In this document: in pieces, positions 1 through 10,200 of the stretch
Numbering within the stretch: position 1 is the first letter of the stretch
Layout: every line of letters starts with the position of its first letter
Assembly: GCA_002633025.1 (NCBI GenBank)
Contig: NMRB01000017.1
Coordinates: forward strand, 981,964 to 1,045,963
Reading direction: 5' to 3'
Source of the DNA: Notospermus geniculatus
Taxonomy: Eukaryota > Nemertea > Pilidiophora > Heteronemertea > Lineidae
Length of the DNA stretch: 64,000 nucleotides
Made by a program: the position numbers and the translations under genes
Notes under the pieces: model-generated
Databases searched by the model: none
Seen by the model: the letters and a program-made list of their open reading frames with translations, nothing else
Told to the model about the DNA's origin: nothing

Positions 1-180
1 TAGAAACTGCGTGCCTTCTTTTACCGATGGTTCATTTTATAAGTAATTAGTTCAGTGTGCTCACCGAGACTAATTGCAGATGTCACATCCATACAATAAT
101 TTTTTGTTCACCTATAATGAGCAAGCCTGTGCAGCACCTTTAACAAGGTTTAGTGCCAAATAAATTTTTGCCCTGGAGGC
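1..180. other. Unannotated AT-rich DNA
   Basis: No gene, repeat or convincing signal was seen here. Confidence 0.4.
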
Positions 181-200
181 TGATTCACTCTACCCCGGTA

Positions 201-395
201 CTGGGGCACAGTGAATCACTTGGAGTTTTTTTTTCAAATGTGTCTCACCAAAAGTGTGAAGGTGGTGGCCAGGATCTAATGCCTTGTGTTTGTACACAAC
301 ACCCACCTCTTATGATCAGCACAGAATGATAAGCTTGCTCACAATAGACTATGAGAAAATTGACAAAATAATTTTTCCGATTCACTGTGCCCCGG
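201..395. mobile_element. Possible small MITE with GGGGCACAGTGAATC inverted ends
   Basis: GGGGCACAGTGAATC at 203-217 is matched in reverse complement by GATTCACTGTGCCCC at 379-393, about 160 bp apart. A third, weaker arm (GATTCACT..CCCCGG, from 182) makes a local hairpin with the left arm. This looks like a short non-autonomous inverted-repeat element. No target-site duplication was identified, so the outer limits are uncertain. Confidence 0.4.
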
Positions 396-903
396 CTTCC
401 CCTATTTGAGACACTTTTCTTTGCGTAAGAAATGACCCTCAAATCGTACAACGTACAATCACCGCATTCTGGCGTACAAAATACGCTAAATCGTACAATG
501 TAGGCAGGTCTGGTAGTTTACAGAGTGATACCTGTAATCAAACAACTGAAGCAGCTCAGAGCCTGGACCATAAATATCGTTGGAGGCGATTTCATCCCCA
601 TCCCTTTCCCTCTATGTCACTATTTCTCTTGATTACCAATAATGAGTCTTTTACACATGTAATTGTCCATTTCATTAGTCGACAATTATTCGCCATTTCT
701 GGTAATTGGGCATTTAATTCTTTAGCTCCTGTTGAACGCAGCTCATGGCTAGTTCGAAGAGAAGTTATCAATCATTATGATTGGTCATTACCAATTCCTT
801 ATTTCACTGATTGACTGATTACCTATTGCCAATTTCCTAAACACTGGGTACATTTCAGCACACTGGAATTATAGCAAGGGTTCCCTAAAAACAAAATCTT
901 ATG
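396..903. other. Intergenic or intronic DNA without recognised features
   Basis: AT-rich sequence with several CGTACAA-like words at 436-500. One 66-codon frame at 614-814 has no family resemblance that I can see. Nothing is supported. Confidence 0.4.
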
Positions 904-937
904 TCATTTGATGACGTCAGTGCATAGCCTCTATAGC
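904..937 (-). mobile_element. Remnant of the TATAGAGGC/TGACGTCA MITE (family L)
   Basis: The reverse complement reads CTATAGAGGC..GCA..TGACGTCA, like the ends of the complete element at 38455-38654. Only one end is present. Confidence 0.4.
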
Positions 938-1774
938 ATAAGCATAAACTTTTTGGCCCGGTTGCACCAGTCATACTTAAGGTCGACTTTGTGCTCAAGC
1001 TAACCTCAAAGTTGTTCTCAACCTCAAATTGTAATGGCAAATCATATTAATTACTTAGTTGAGGCCAACCTCGAACTTAACTTTGAGCATATAAACTGTC
1101 CTCCAAAGTTAAGAGCACACACTTCCGCTAAGCCCACCTCCACAAACTCCATTTGCCCTCACAGCAACATTTTTCACAAGATGCTACAAAAACGACCAAG
1201 ATTTCCAGAAATTGTAAAATTCGTTAATGACTAACTTGTCATCCAGGAAATGGCCTTTTCATTTCAACAATCATCGGATGATTATATGCCAATCAAGAAG
1301 CCAAATTATCACAATAATTTCCCATCATTCGACTGAGGGGATATTATGACACCTGTTGGATCAGTCTATTAAAGATATGATGGCCTGTTAAAGATATTAC
1401 ACCCAGTGAATTGCTTCTAAGAGGTTCTAAATTGTTTTATATGCTGTGTTTCAAAGGAGCTAGAAACTTACGGGATAAACCTGCAGAGAGTGATCCATGG
1501 CGCAACTGTCAGAAGAGCTGTGTCACCAATTTGTGTGTCGTGTGGGCAAAATGGGCCTAAAATGACTGACTGTGAAAGTCCTATTGTAAATCCAAGTCAG
1601 TGAATAATAACAGTAGAGCACTTGGGCTGTTCTATATGTCAGGACAGCATGTCATGGCGCAAAATGCCAAAGGAATATGTTACAAGTGATGTCACAAAGC
1701 CGTTCTAATGGGAAAGTGCACCACAATGTTACAGAAATGACATCGATGTCTCAGTTTACTGGGACAAGGCACTC
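938..1774. other. Unannotated DNA with a half-element signature
   Basis: GGCCCGGTTGCACCA near 954 begins a stretch with partly complementary words (CAACCTCAA near 1018 and TTGAGGCCAACC near 1060). It resembles one end of an old inverted-repeat element, but no opposite end was found. The rest, to 1774, shows nothing recognisable. Confidence 0.3.
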
Positions 1775-1929
1775 TAAAGCGGGTGATCCACTGTCGCGAT
1801 TTTGGCTTGAGACGGGGTTGCGTTCCCTTGCGGTTACCATATAAGGACTTCCGATTGCCATATAAGGCGATCGCAAGGCACCGCAACCCTGTCTCAAGCG
1901 CAAATCGCGACAGTGGATTCGCCGCTTAA
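1775..1929. mobile_element. Foldback MITE (family R), ~48-bp inverted ends
   Basis: The left end (AAAGCGGGTGATCCACTGTC, then CGCGATTTTGGCTTGAGAC) is mirrored by the right end (GTCTCAAGCGCAAATCGCG, then ACAGTGGATTCGCCGCTTAA). The arms cover most of the 155 bp, leaving a loop with two ATATAAGG words. The right boundary is TTAA and the left is CTAAA, which fits a decayed TTAA target site. Confidence 0.7.
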
Positions 1930-2041
1930 GTAGTACCACCAAAATCTGGCCGACAATGAAATGATTCAAGTTGCGAAGGATAGCATCCTGTTCGTTCTTT
2001 TGGAAGTGACAACAAACCCAATGCCTTGCTGTTCGGAAGGC

Positions 2042-2248
2042 AAATGTGACCCGGCACAACAAAATGAGTCGGAAGTCGCACAGAAGAAGACCGAAGTTGA
2101 CACGAGACAACAACTACAGAAATCGACAAAGTCAAATTTCACAATGGGCAGACAATCCTGAAATCATTGAATCATTGATGTCACCTTGGACATGTTGGGT
2201 CTTCTTCTGTGTGCATTCTGACTCATTTTGCTGTGCCGGGCCACAAAT
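2042..2248 (+). mobile_element. MITE family P, copy 1 (GTGACCCGGCACAAC ends)
   Basis: The inverted ends are GTGACCCGGCACAACAAAAT and the complement of ATTTTGCTGTGCCGGGCCAC, each continuing inward through GAGTCGGAA. The element proper is 2046-2244. AAAT stands immediately outside both ends (2042-2045 and 2245-2248), a 4-bp target-site duplication. A second copy lies at 34931-35126. Non-autonomous, no coding capacity. Confidence 0.75.
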
Positions 2249-2647
2249 GGCCAACTGCTTTTGGTGTAAACGCACTTAAAGTTGAAGTCAAATTGCTACA
2301 ACAAACACACAGATAAGATTAGAATTGCCAATGATCTGAAGCACTCCGCAACACACATGAAGTCAACAATTCTGTATCTATATTTACTCTGACACAGACC
2401 GTGATATTCTCGATAAGTGTCAGTCACATTGTCCAGCCTTGTTTGCCATCAACACTTGTAGAAATATCAATCTCACACTCATGTCTGAGTGGATATCATG
2501 TTTTCTATTGTGCTTGCGTGTTGACCATTGTTGATTTCATGATACAAGAGGTTTGGGTGGAAAGACGAGAGAAGATGAGTTCGGACTGAATGCCAGGCTC
2601 CAAGGGCTGGCAGAGGGGTGAAATGGAAATATTTTGTATCTGTATTA
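2249..2647. other. Unannotated DNA
   Basis: No gene was recognised. The 18-base word GGCAGAGGGGTGAAATGG at 2609-2626 recurs at 30712-30729, so this may be a fragment of an unknown dispersed repeat. Confidence 0.3.
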
Positions 2648-3051
2648 GATTTTTCCATCAGGGCCGAAGCAAAGTATTATTGGCAGGGTCGGATCCAGGG
2701 GGGGGCGTCCCTATTTTTGGCAGAGCAGTGATTTTTTTAGCAAGAAAAATTCAATCACATAAAAATTCGAGTTTTTTTGCTCTCAGATGCCAGGAAAATG
2801 CATCTAAAAGCACTTAAATTGTCAAATTTTTCGGGGGGGGAGGACCCCCAGACCCCCGTTTGGGCTTCGCGCTCTCGGTCCTCATCACTTCCGTCGAGCT
2901 ACGCCCCCCCCTTTCTGTTGACCCTGGATCCGACCCTGATTGGCCCTGGTAAGTATGGAAGAATCCATCTCAAGCTATGCAAGTTCCTCCCTTGGATGGG
3001 GTCTGTTACTTGCCCTTGCAAAGGCACAAGGTACAAGGCACCACAGATTCC
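2648..3051 (-). mobile_element. SINE family B copy, interrupted by MITE D
   Basis: 2648-2683 and 2939-3051 together match the 3' module of the tRNA-derived SINE seen complete at 44652-44942: a TTTTTCCATCAGGGCC tail, then ATTGGCCCTGGTAAGTA, then TTGCCCTTGCAAAGGCACAA. The intervening 255 bp are a later insertion. A second insertion (family C, 3052-3361) truncates it on the other side, so this SINE is older than both. Confidence 0.75.
2684..2938. mobile_element. MITE D (CAGGGTCGGATCC ends) inside a SINE
   Basis: Perfect terminal inverted repeats CAGGGTCGGATCCAGGG open and close the 255-bp element. ATTGG is duplicated on both sides (2679-2683 and 2939-2943), and removing the element restores the SINE reading ATTGGCCCTGG. 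CAG..CTG ends with a 5-bp duplication suggest an hAT-like transposase of a short-target-site clade. The element is G-rich near both ends and has no coding capacity. Confidence 0.8.
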
Positions 3052-3361
3052 CATCTTCGATAATCGAAGGCCGATCTGATCACCACTGTGTTACATCGCA
3101 CAACACCCTTCGAGAAATAGACTGGTCCGTGGCGTATCTTGGCACGATGCCAACTTTACCGGTCGACCAATCATATTGCACGTTATATCGGTTCTTCAGC
3201 TACCACTATTTGTACCACGATTCAAATTTTACAACACCGGTTCTGATTGGCCTCCTCTTCGAGAGGCAGCAGATTTGCCGCGGACCGGTAAATTTCTCGA
3301 AGGGTGATGTGCGATGTAACGCAGTGGTGGCGAGCAGATCAACCTTCGATTATCGAAGATG
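3052..3361 (+). mobile_element. MITE family C, copy 1 (CATCTTCGATAATCGAA ends)
   Basis: Ends are CATCTTCGATAATCGAAG and its complement CTTCGATTATCGAAGATG with one mismatch. The 8-bp word CAGATTCC flanks both sides (3044-3051 and 3362-3369), typical of hAT-superfamily insertions. The interior carries inverted subterminal blocks (GTTACATCGCACA.. and ..TGTGCGATGTAAC). A ~310-bp second copy is at 9889-10200. It inserted into the SINE to its left. Confidence 0.8.
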
Positions 3362-3369
3362 CAGATTCC

Positions 3370-3834
3370 TTGCAATGAACATGACTTTTCTGTGTGAGTT
3401 GGCTCTCAATGGCAGGTCACCATAGTTAAAAGTAAAAGTACAACAATTTTGGATTGAGACCAAAAAAAGTAGGAAATGGCAAGTCTGGCCTTCAGCTTGT
3501 TGGCCTGATCCAACATGATGGCCTAGCCTTGATGACCAGACTAGAAAATCATTATTTCAAGACCAGAGTGGGATGTCGCAAATAAGGGCACGTATATATG
3601 ATGGGAAAAGAATGGATTTTCATGATTACAGGAAGATTGGAAATCAGAATCAGATTGCTGTTGACTGGGAACAAGTCCGGTGCGAAGATATAAACCTGAC
3701 CAACGTTACAAATTGAGCTGGCCGAGTGGGCACTATGGTCTGTTCAATTCATTCATGTGTGAGGGTTTTGACCACTGGCTCCATTTAGTGTGACATTTTA
3801 TAGGCCTATCTAAAGAAGCCAACTCAGAAATCCC
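3370..3834. other. Unannotated DNA
   Basis: No gene. The word GTTGGCTCTCAATGG, near 3400, recurs in diverged form near 43140 (TTGGCTCTCAATGGGC), probably a fragment of a dispersed repeat. Confidence 0.3.
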
Positions 3835-4085
3835 TTAAGGGCTCCGCACACTAGCGATTTTTTCGAGCGATTTTGTAGGCGACCGGCCTTGTGACCACAG
3901 AAGCGACTGAACATTTTTCAGATTTTTTAGTTTTTGTTGACTTGTTTGCGACAAATGCTTCTTTGGAAGATCAGTGATGTCGTGGATAACATCATTGATC
4001 GACCACAAAGGCAATTACGGCAGGCGACGTAGTAGTCGCATCGGTAGTCGCCCCCATTTTAGTCGCCAGTGTGCGGAGCCCTTTA
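3835..4085. mobile_element. MITE I (GGGCTCCGCACACTAGCGA ends)
   Basis: Left end TTAAGGGCTCCGCACACTAG is mirrored by right end CTGGCGACT-side GTGTGCGGAGCCCTTTA. Multiple GCGACT/AGTCGC words occur inside. Outer tetranucleotides are TTAA and TTTA, compatible with a decayed TTAA duplication. Non-coding, 251 bp. Confidence 0.7.
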
Positions 4086-4239
4086 TGCACAAAAAAAACT
4101 CCAAGTCACAGAGTCAACAGTTTCATCAAAAGTTAAAGGTAAGAGATTTGGCAATGCAGGGATGCTTTGGAACCAATTTCCAATTATTTGTCATTGATTG
4201 TTTTTGTCACTGCTGCTCAAATATGACCAACATCTCCAG

Positions 4240-4530
4240 CAACTGACCCCTACTTAAAATCAGAATTAGTCAGAAAGGGCCATAGATGTGTGCAAGAGAC
4301 ACTATTGCTGTTTTGTACTTGCTGCCTCAAAGATTGTGATTCATGGCCAGTAAAGCATGTTTGGAACCATGAAAGAAAATACGCACGAGTAGTGCATTTT
4401 TGCATCGCTGACCAATGGACCTGGATTTCTCTATGAATCACAACTTTAAATACGACTGCATCGCCTGAAACTGACCCCTCCTTTATCCAAATTAGTCAGA
4501 AAGGGTTGCAGATTTGTGGAGCAGACACAT
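4240..4530. repeat. Pair of ~65-bp direct repeats
   Basis: Two blocks, 4240-4305 and 4468-4530, share ACTGACCCCT.., AATTAGTCAGAAAGGG and GAGACAC/CAGACAC in the same order. They are about 227 bp apart and considerably diverged. No coding frame is conserved between them. Confidence 0.5.
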
Positions 4531-5038
4531 GAGAGTGACGTCTCCCACAGGTGCCACTGACTCACAGATTCTACTCACAAAGACTCACAGATCATTCACG
4601 CTTCACTCTCATCCAAAACTTCCCATACTCATCCCCTTGTTCTGAGATTTCACACAAAGTTACCTGTGACCCTTAATGCGTACACCCCCAAGCAGTACCC
4701 TTTTATCTACGCAAGGGTCTATTAAGGGTCAATTGAGCAATTACCGTGAAGGCAGATGGCGGTCCCCGCATCTTTTGGTGTGGTTATCCCTGATGCGATA
4801 ATTGTAACTATCAAAGGGTTGGTTAATCTATCTCTATCAATTTACTAATGCACCTTATGTTAAGGTTTTGATTGTCCATCAGTTCATGAAGAAGGGGCTC
4901 AGTCAGATTCATAATATCATAGATGCTGACTCATATTTGGATTTTACTGGGGGCAGTACTGAGACAGGCTTAAAAATAACTTTCTTCCCAAAGTCCTACC
5001 TCAACAGTTGATTCTGACATCACTCATCATTGAACTTT
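4531..5038. other. Unannotated DNA
   Basis: A short run of ACTCACAGAT words at 4558-4600 is the only pattern seen. Nothing else is supported. Confidence 0.35.
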
Positions 5039-5327
5039 TTAACACGTTCACTGCCGGGGACGTATAATTACGTCATAGTGGTTGCTTTGGTCCTTGCCAG
5101 GGACGTATATGTACGTCTTTGGTCTTGATTTATCCATTCAAAATAAAATCATAGGCAATGGCAAAGGACCTCCTCCAGTGCCGAAGGACGTAACGTCTCT
5201 TGGCACAGTGAAAGAAGGAGTCAGATGTGCCACGTAACGTAACATTCAATGGCACAGGCAATGTCTGAAAAATTCCTGGCAAGGACCACTGGACCCTCAA
5301 AAATGGCGTCGGCAGTGAACGTGTTAA
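5039..5327. mobile_element. TTAA MITE S (piggyBac-like)
   Basis: TTAACACGTTCACTGCC opens and GGCAGTGAACGTGTTAA closes the element, exact complements. TTAA duplications at 5039-5042 and 5324-5327 with C-rich ends are the hallmark of piggyBac-type insertion. The interior has repeated GGACGTA and TTGGCA/TGGCAC words. Non-autonomous, 289 bp. Confidence 0.8.
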
Positions 5328-5344
5328 AAGTCTCTTCTTTTCCA

Positions 5345-5492
5345 GGCCTATCCATGTACAATATTTATTGCACAATATGGGGCCCAAAATGGGTGTCATG
5401 TGCTTCTGGCATAATGGATGGAAGAAAGATTGGCAATAATATTGCCCATTTTGATCCTCATATTGTGCAATAATATTGCACATGGATAGGCC
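5345..5492. mobile_element. Foldback element GG, ~50-bp arms
   Basis: GGCCTATCCATGTACAATAT at the left is mirrored by ATATTGCACATGGATAGGCC at the right. The match continues inward through TATTGCACAATATG and CAAAATGGG. It starts 18 bp after element S. No clear target duplication. Confidence 0.7.
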
Positions 5493-6209
5493 GCTTTAAG
5501 CAGCCTGTCACCCATCCAAGTACCGACCGCCCTCAACATTGCTTAACTTCCAGCTCAGGGCCAACCACCATCACTCAGCCTTAAAGGAATCCTCCATGGC
5601 CGGCAGGATAAGCCGTGCCATTTTGTAGCTGCAGAGGGTTCAATGCAGCATCCTACGTAATCTTACCTCACTTTTCCAGAATCTTCTTCACTTCTGGGAT
5701 TTTGATTTGAAAGTGCCTGAAGAAGACCCAGGTGTTGGGTTGAAAATTTGCAAATATCGGCGACGACTTGGATTATGTTGTTTCCTCAGGTAATCCAACT
5801 TCTACTAAGAATTCTGATACATGTTACATCCACTTCAAAACAATGGCTACTCAATGTATCGACATGTATAATAGAACTATCCAGAAAAATGTTTGATTGG
5901 TTACCATTCATCACTATTTAGTCAACAGAAAGCTTGCCAAATGGCTAATCGGTTGCATATACATTAGGCCTACTCTCTCTTCGTAATTACAGTCATTTTC
6001 TGCCCAGGATGTAGGGTAATGGCCAGAACTTAAATGAAATATCAGGATGGCTCCATATTATTCCATGCCATGGTGACGCCAGCAAAACCTCACCTACAGA
6101 CAGACCTGTCAGCAGGAAGACAATAAGATGCAATGATTGTTACAAACACAAAGCCAACCTGAGTCAATCCAAACCAATTTCATTTCAAAGCAGATTATGT
6201 AAGACATTA
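5493..6209. other. Unannotated DNA containing one retroelement-end motif
   Basis: CCTGAAGAAGACCCAGG at 5716-5732 followed by TGGGTTGAAAATTTGCAAAT (5736-5755) matches a motif that recurs at 7031-7070 and 18944-18980. I read it as the terminal motif of a Penelope-like retroelement. No open frame for reverse transcriptase is nearby. Confidence 0.4.
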
Positions 6210-6475
6210 AACCTCAAGAGTAGAGTATGATGGAACCCCAAGAGTAGAGTATGATGGAACCTCAAGAGTAGAGCATGATGTAAATCTAGAGTATGACAAC
6301 AGCATCAAGAGTAGATTATGGCATCAAGAATATATGACATAAAGAGTAGATTACAATGTATCAGGCAAACCTCAATTGTACAAGACAATGAATGAAACTC
6401 AAGTGCAGAGTATGACACAAAATTCAAGAAGATTATGACGCCAAGAGTAGATTATGACATCAAGAGTATATTACA
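6210..6475. repeat. Degenerate ~24-bp tandem repeat (AAGAGTAGAGTATGATG)
   Basis: The first three units (CCTCAAGAGTAGAGTATGATG and variants) are nearly regular. Later units degrade to AAGAGTAGATTATGACATC. Runs to about 6475. Confidence 0.7.
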
Positions 6476-6887
6476 AAACAGTTTAACTTCAACTTTAGAG
6501 AATGACGCAATTAAACCACATGAGCAGAACATGAGAGAAATGCAATTAGTACCAGATCTTGGAGATATTAACGTACACTCACATCGTCACAGAGAAATCA
6601 AACATTCTCTCCAACCTGAACAAACAGCAATTTTGCAAGAAAATCGCTATCACCGCCGACACCAAGAAGGTTCTTTTTTTCCCCAAGATTAAAGGGGAAT
6701 ATGCAATCGTTGGAGAATCTTACGGATAAGTGATGCTATCACCATCTCAGATGATTCAATCACGAACCATTACAAGAAACTTGCATCAGTTTCCCCCTCT
6801 GCCTGCAGGGTACAATATCTCATTTACAAGATGGAATTGAGAGTTGCTGACCCATGTGATATAGTTACAACTTTTTAAAAAGATACG
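6476..6887. other. Unannotated DNA
   Basis: An 85-codon frame at 6435-6692 overlaps the tandem repeat and shows no recognisable domain. No other signal. Confidence 0.35.
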
Positions 6888-7116
6888 CAAGATATGTTTT
6901 CCAAGGTACAAAAGGCACAAAATTGACACACAAAATGATAATAAACAAGAAGTCAATCTCCAGAATTCACGAATTTTCGACCCCAACCGGGGTCTTTTTC
7001 AAGTGGAACTTTTGAAAAAGACCCCGGTTCCACTTGAAAAAGACCCCGGTTGGGGTCGAAAATTCGTGAATTCTGGAGATTGACTTCTTGTTTATTATCA
7101 AGATATGTTTTCAAGG
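6888..7116. mobile_element. Snapback retroelement fragment with 73-bp perfect arms and flanking direct repeats
   Basis: 6937-7009 and 7027-7099 are perfect reverse complements separated by 17 bp. Each arm carries GACCCCAACCGGGGTC and the terminal GACC..GGTCGAAAATT motif. The direct repeat CAAGATATGTTTTC(C)AAGG flanks the structure (6888-6906 and 7099-7116), with one base difference, like a target-site duplication. Penelope-like elements often have inverted terminal copies, which fits. An assembly or cloning palindrome cannot be excluded. Confidence 0.7.
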
Positions 7117-7169
7117 ACCTTATTCATAAATATGACATGAAAACTGTGGATCTGTAAATTGCCTTGGAC

Positions 7170-7425
7170 CTCATCTCAAAGTCCTTGGCCTTGTAATGTA
7201 ATACCAAACTGACTTTGAGCCACAGCAGTGACCATGGTGACAGATATCTGAAATGGCTGGATCGGTTACTTGGAGGTTCCATAACTTATTTCCTGTTATC
7301 TGGATGGTTCTGAGTTGATGGCATGTTGACAAGAAATCACCCTCTCTACCATCTAGATGGCAGGGCAGGGGATCGAACCTGCATCCGCACTGGTGACAGG
7401 CACTGCACCTACACAACAACCATTT
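7170..7425 (-). mobile_element. tRNA-like SINE fragment
   Basis: On the minus strand a B-box-like GGTTCGATCCCCTG (complement of 7368-7381) follows GTGTAGGTGCAGTG-like sequence at about tRNA spacing. The remainder has no match elsewhere in the window. It is not a plausible functional tRNA, since no cloverleaf is closed. Confidence 0.4.
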
Positions 7426-7572
7426 TACAAAGAATGTTGAACTGTAGCATTTAATAGGCTGTGATTACAGAGAGCTATGGTACACAGACATGCCAGTTAA
7501 CACAGACTCCGCAAACAGTTCAGGACTGTGAAGCCAAGCACTCTTATCGTGTTGCACATTGTAATCAAAGCC

Positions 7573-7862
7573 TAAAGCCGGCCGCACATGAGTGCAATTT
7601 TGTCTCCGACGTTGCCTCCATAGGAGTTTTTTGTCTCAGCATCCTGTCACTGCACACGGTGCGTCAGCCGCCACACACGATTGCAAATTTGTCTCCTGTA
7701 GATGCGGCGTAACGTCATTCCAAACACGTTTGATCTGCGTTGGAGGCAAAAAAATCTGTCTCCGCCTCTGCCTCCGACCACCACAGACGATGACATTTGC
7801 ACGTAGAAGGCAAAAATCTCCATAGTTGGAGTCAAAATTGCACTCGTGTGCGGCAGGTATAA
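7573..7862. mobile_element. MITE J (CCGCACATGAGTGCAATTTTG ends)
   Basis: GGCCGCACATGAGTGCAATT.. near 7580 is mirrored by AATTGCACTCGTGTGCGGC near 7837-7854, continuing inward through GTCTCC/GGAGTC. The interior is rich in TCTGCCTCC-type words. Outer sequence is TAAA/TATAA, so a TTAA target is possible but decayed. Several frames cross it but are by-products of the repeat. Confidence 0.7.
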
Positions 7863-8139
7863 GAGACAGTCGCAACAAATGTCAACTTTTTTGATAAGAT
7901 TGAAGCAACACAAGCCAACAATAAAAGTAAAATGTCCACCTTTTGAGCCTAATCCCTGATATTTGCCTACAGTGACTGGCTACCAAGGAAATGAACATGT
8001 CCTGAAGGACATCAACAATATTGGTAAAGTTTTAATGGGTTATCGAGGGAACTTGTCGCTTTCTGAAGACGTCTGATGGAGTACTCAGCAGGATTCAGAC
8101 ATGTCTAAGCCAACCACTTCTGCCGCTTTTTGCAGATAA

Positions 8140-8480
8140 TCGGAACATTTCCAATACTGGGCACCTCGGGCATGAGAGAGATTGTCGCATCTTGCTTTGA
8201 TATAACAGTGTCAATTTGGTGCGCCTTCATGGTACTGATTTGTACACATACAAAGTCCCAGTACAATTCCAGTGTTGCCGTGAAGTAATGCAAGTTTTCC
8301 CAGTGCTGGTTTGGTGTCTTCCATACTTCCCAGTGTCGTTTTAGTGTCATAAACATTGGGAGGCCGGTGTTCTTTTGGTGCACGTCCAGTGTTCTCATTT
8401 CTGCCAGTGTCAATTCAGTGTCAATCCAGGGTCACTTTGGTGTACACTGGGATGTCAGTGTACACTGGCATTGGGTGAGG
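8140..8480. repeat. Degenerate CAGTGTC / TGGTGT tandem repeat
   Basis: Variants of CCCAGTGT..TTTGGTGTC recur every 20-40 bp and end in TGTACACTGGGATGTCAGTGTACACTGG, which folds on itself. No unit is conserved enough for exact copy counting. Confidence 0.5.
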
Positions 8481-8799
8481 GTACTCACAACCTGTCTTGA
8501 TCTTGAAGACCGATCATAACCAACTTGCAGGAACTCATCAAAGCTTAATAACAATTTGCTTTGCCGTAAGTCCAGGTGTGGTGATCAGCTACGCCTTGAT
8601 GTCGAGGTGCAGAACACTTCTCACTTCCCTGATATCGGTGTTTGAAGTCCTAACTGCCAATCTTTTGGATAATCTATTTGATGTGTACTGGTCAGTTTGC
8701 TGTGACCATCGGACATCCTTGATGGGAAATTCAATCCATATGTATCATTTGATGTGTCCATGGCTGTACTCCAAGTAGTCAACGAAGCTGATAGAAAAC

Positions 8800-9395
8800 T
8801 TCTATTGTAGTGTCCACGACATTCAATACTGTCTTCTCTCTGTAGTCCCACTACCATTGATGTGTCAGTAGGTGTCCACGACATTCAATAGTGTCTTCTC
8901 TCTGTAGTCACACTACCATTTGATGGGCAGTAGGTGTCCACGACATTCAATAGTGTCTTCTATCTGTAGTCCCACTACCATTTGATGTGTCAGTAGGTGT
9001 CCACGACATTCAATAGTGTCTATTCTCTGTAGTCCCACTACCATTTGATGTGTCAGTAGGTGTCCACTACATTCAATAGTGTCTTCTATCTTTAGTCCCA
9101 CTACCATTTGATGTGTCAGTAGGTGTCCACTACATTCAATAGTGTCTTCTCTCTGTAGTCCCACTACCATCTGATGTGTCAGTAGCTGCCGACTACATTC
9201 AATATCGTCTTTCACCTTAGTCCCACTACCATTTGATGTGTCAGTAGGTGCTGACTACATTCAATAGTGTATTCTGTCTTTAGTCCCACTACCATCTGAT
9301 GTGTCAGTAGGTGTCCACTACATTCAATAGTGTCTTCTATCTTTAGTCCCACTGCCACTTGATGTGTCAGTAGGTGGTCAGGCACATTTGATGTG
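8800..9395 (-). repeat. 63-bp minisatellite that stays open in one minus-strand frame
   Basis: About nine units (GGTGTCCAC at 8871, 8933, 8996, 9059 and on), spaced 62-63 bp. Because 63 is a multiple of three, the minus strand reads a 21-residue repeat containing THQMVVGL and EDTIEC through 8913-9215, then, in another frame, through 9212-9445. There is no signal peptide or flanking exon evidence, so I call it a minisatellite with incidental coding capacity. Degraded units with TTTGATGTGTCAGT continue to about 9510. Confidence 0.75.
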
Positions 9396-9510
9396 TCAAT
9401 GGGAAATTTCCACCTTAGTCCCTTTACCAATCGATAAATTTCCAATTCATTCCACCAATGGTGTAAAATTTATCTTTTGGAACCTTACACCATTTGATGT
9501 GTCAGTGGCT

Positions 9511-9888
9511 GTTCTACCCCAAATCACCAAACTTGGTCCCTGTCACAATACACTTTGTGTTTTTTTTCAGAATGGTTTCTTCAATACTTTCTCTTTGCCC
9601 TTCATGCTTTATCAACAAGCTGAAATATAATATCATATTCAGGAGGAGTTGGATATTTTTATTCCGTCTTACAGAAAAACCCATGAGAAAATGATAAATG
9701 GATATGTACTGAAATAATTATGTAATTTAATTAGGAAGAGAGATCTAGCACTTCTACCTTAAATTATTCATTTGTAATGAAATTTATGTGGGCTATGTAC
9801 AAGTTAATCGTTCTAGTGAAGATGAAAAAGCATAACAGCATACTAAAAGGAGTGAGGCACATGTGAAGAGTGCATGGCCCCTTAGAAA
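9511..9888. other. Unannotated AT-rich DNA
   Basis: No repeat or gene was recognised. Confidence 0.35.
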
Positions 9889-10200
9889 CATCTTCGATAA
9901 TCGAACGCCGATCTGCTCACCACTCGGTTACATCGCACATCACCCTTCGAGTAATAGACCAGTCCGTGGCATATCTTGGCGCGATGTCAACTTTACAGGT
10001 CGACCAATCATATTGCACTTTATATCGGGTCTTCGGCTACCACTATTTGTACCACAAGGAAATTTTAAAACACCGGTTCTGATTGGCTTGCTCTTCAAGA
10101 GGCAAGAGGCAGCGGATACACCCGGACCCATCTATTTCTTGAAGGGTGATGTGCGATGTAACGCAGTGATGAGCAGATCACCCTTCGATTATCGAAGATG
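9889..10200 (+). mobile_element. MITE family C, copy 2
   Basis: Opens with CATCTTCGATAATCGAA and closes with TTCGATTATCGAAGATG. It aligns end to end with copy 1 at 3052-3361, with a few small indels. Unlike copy 1, no 8-bp flanking duplication is visible, so the target site has decayed or rearranged. Confidence 0.8.
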
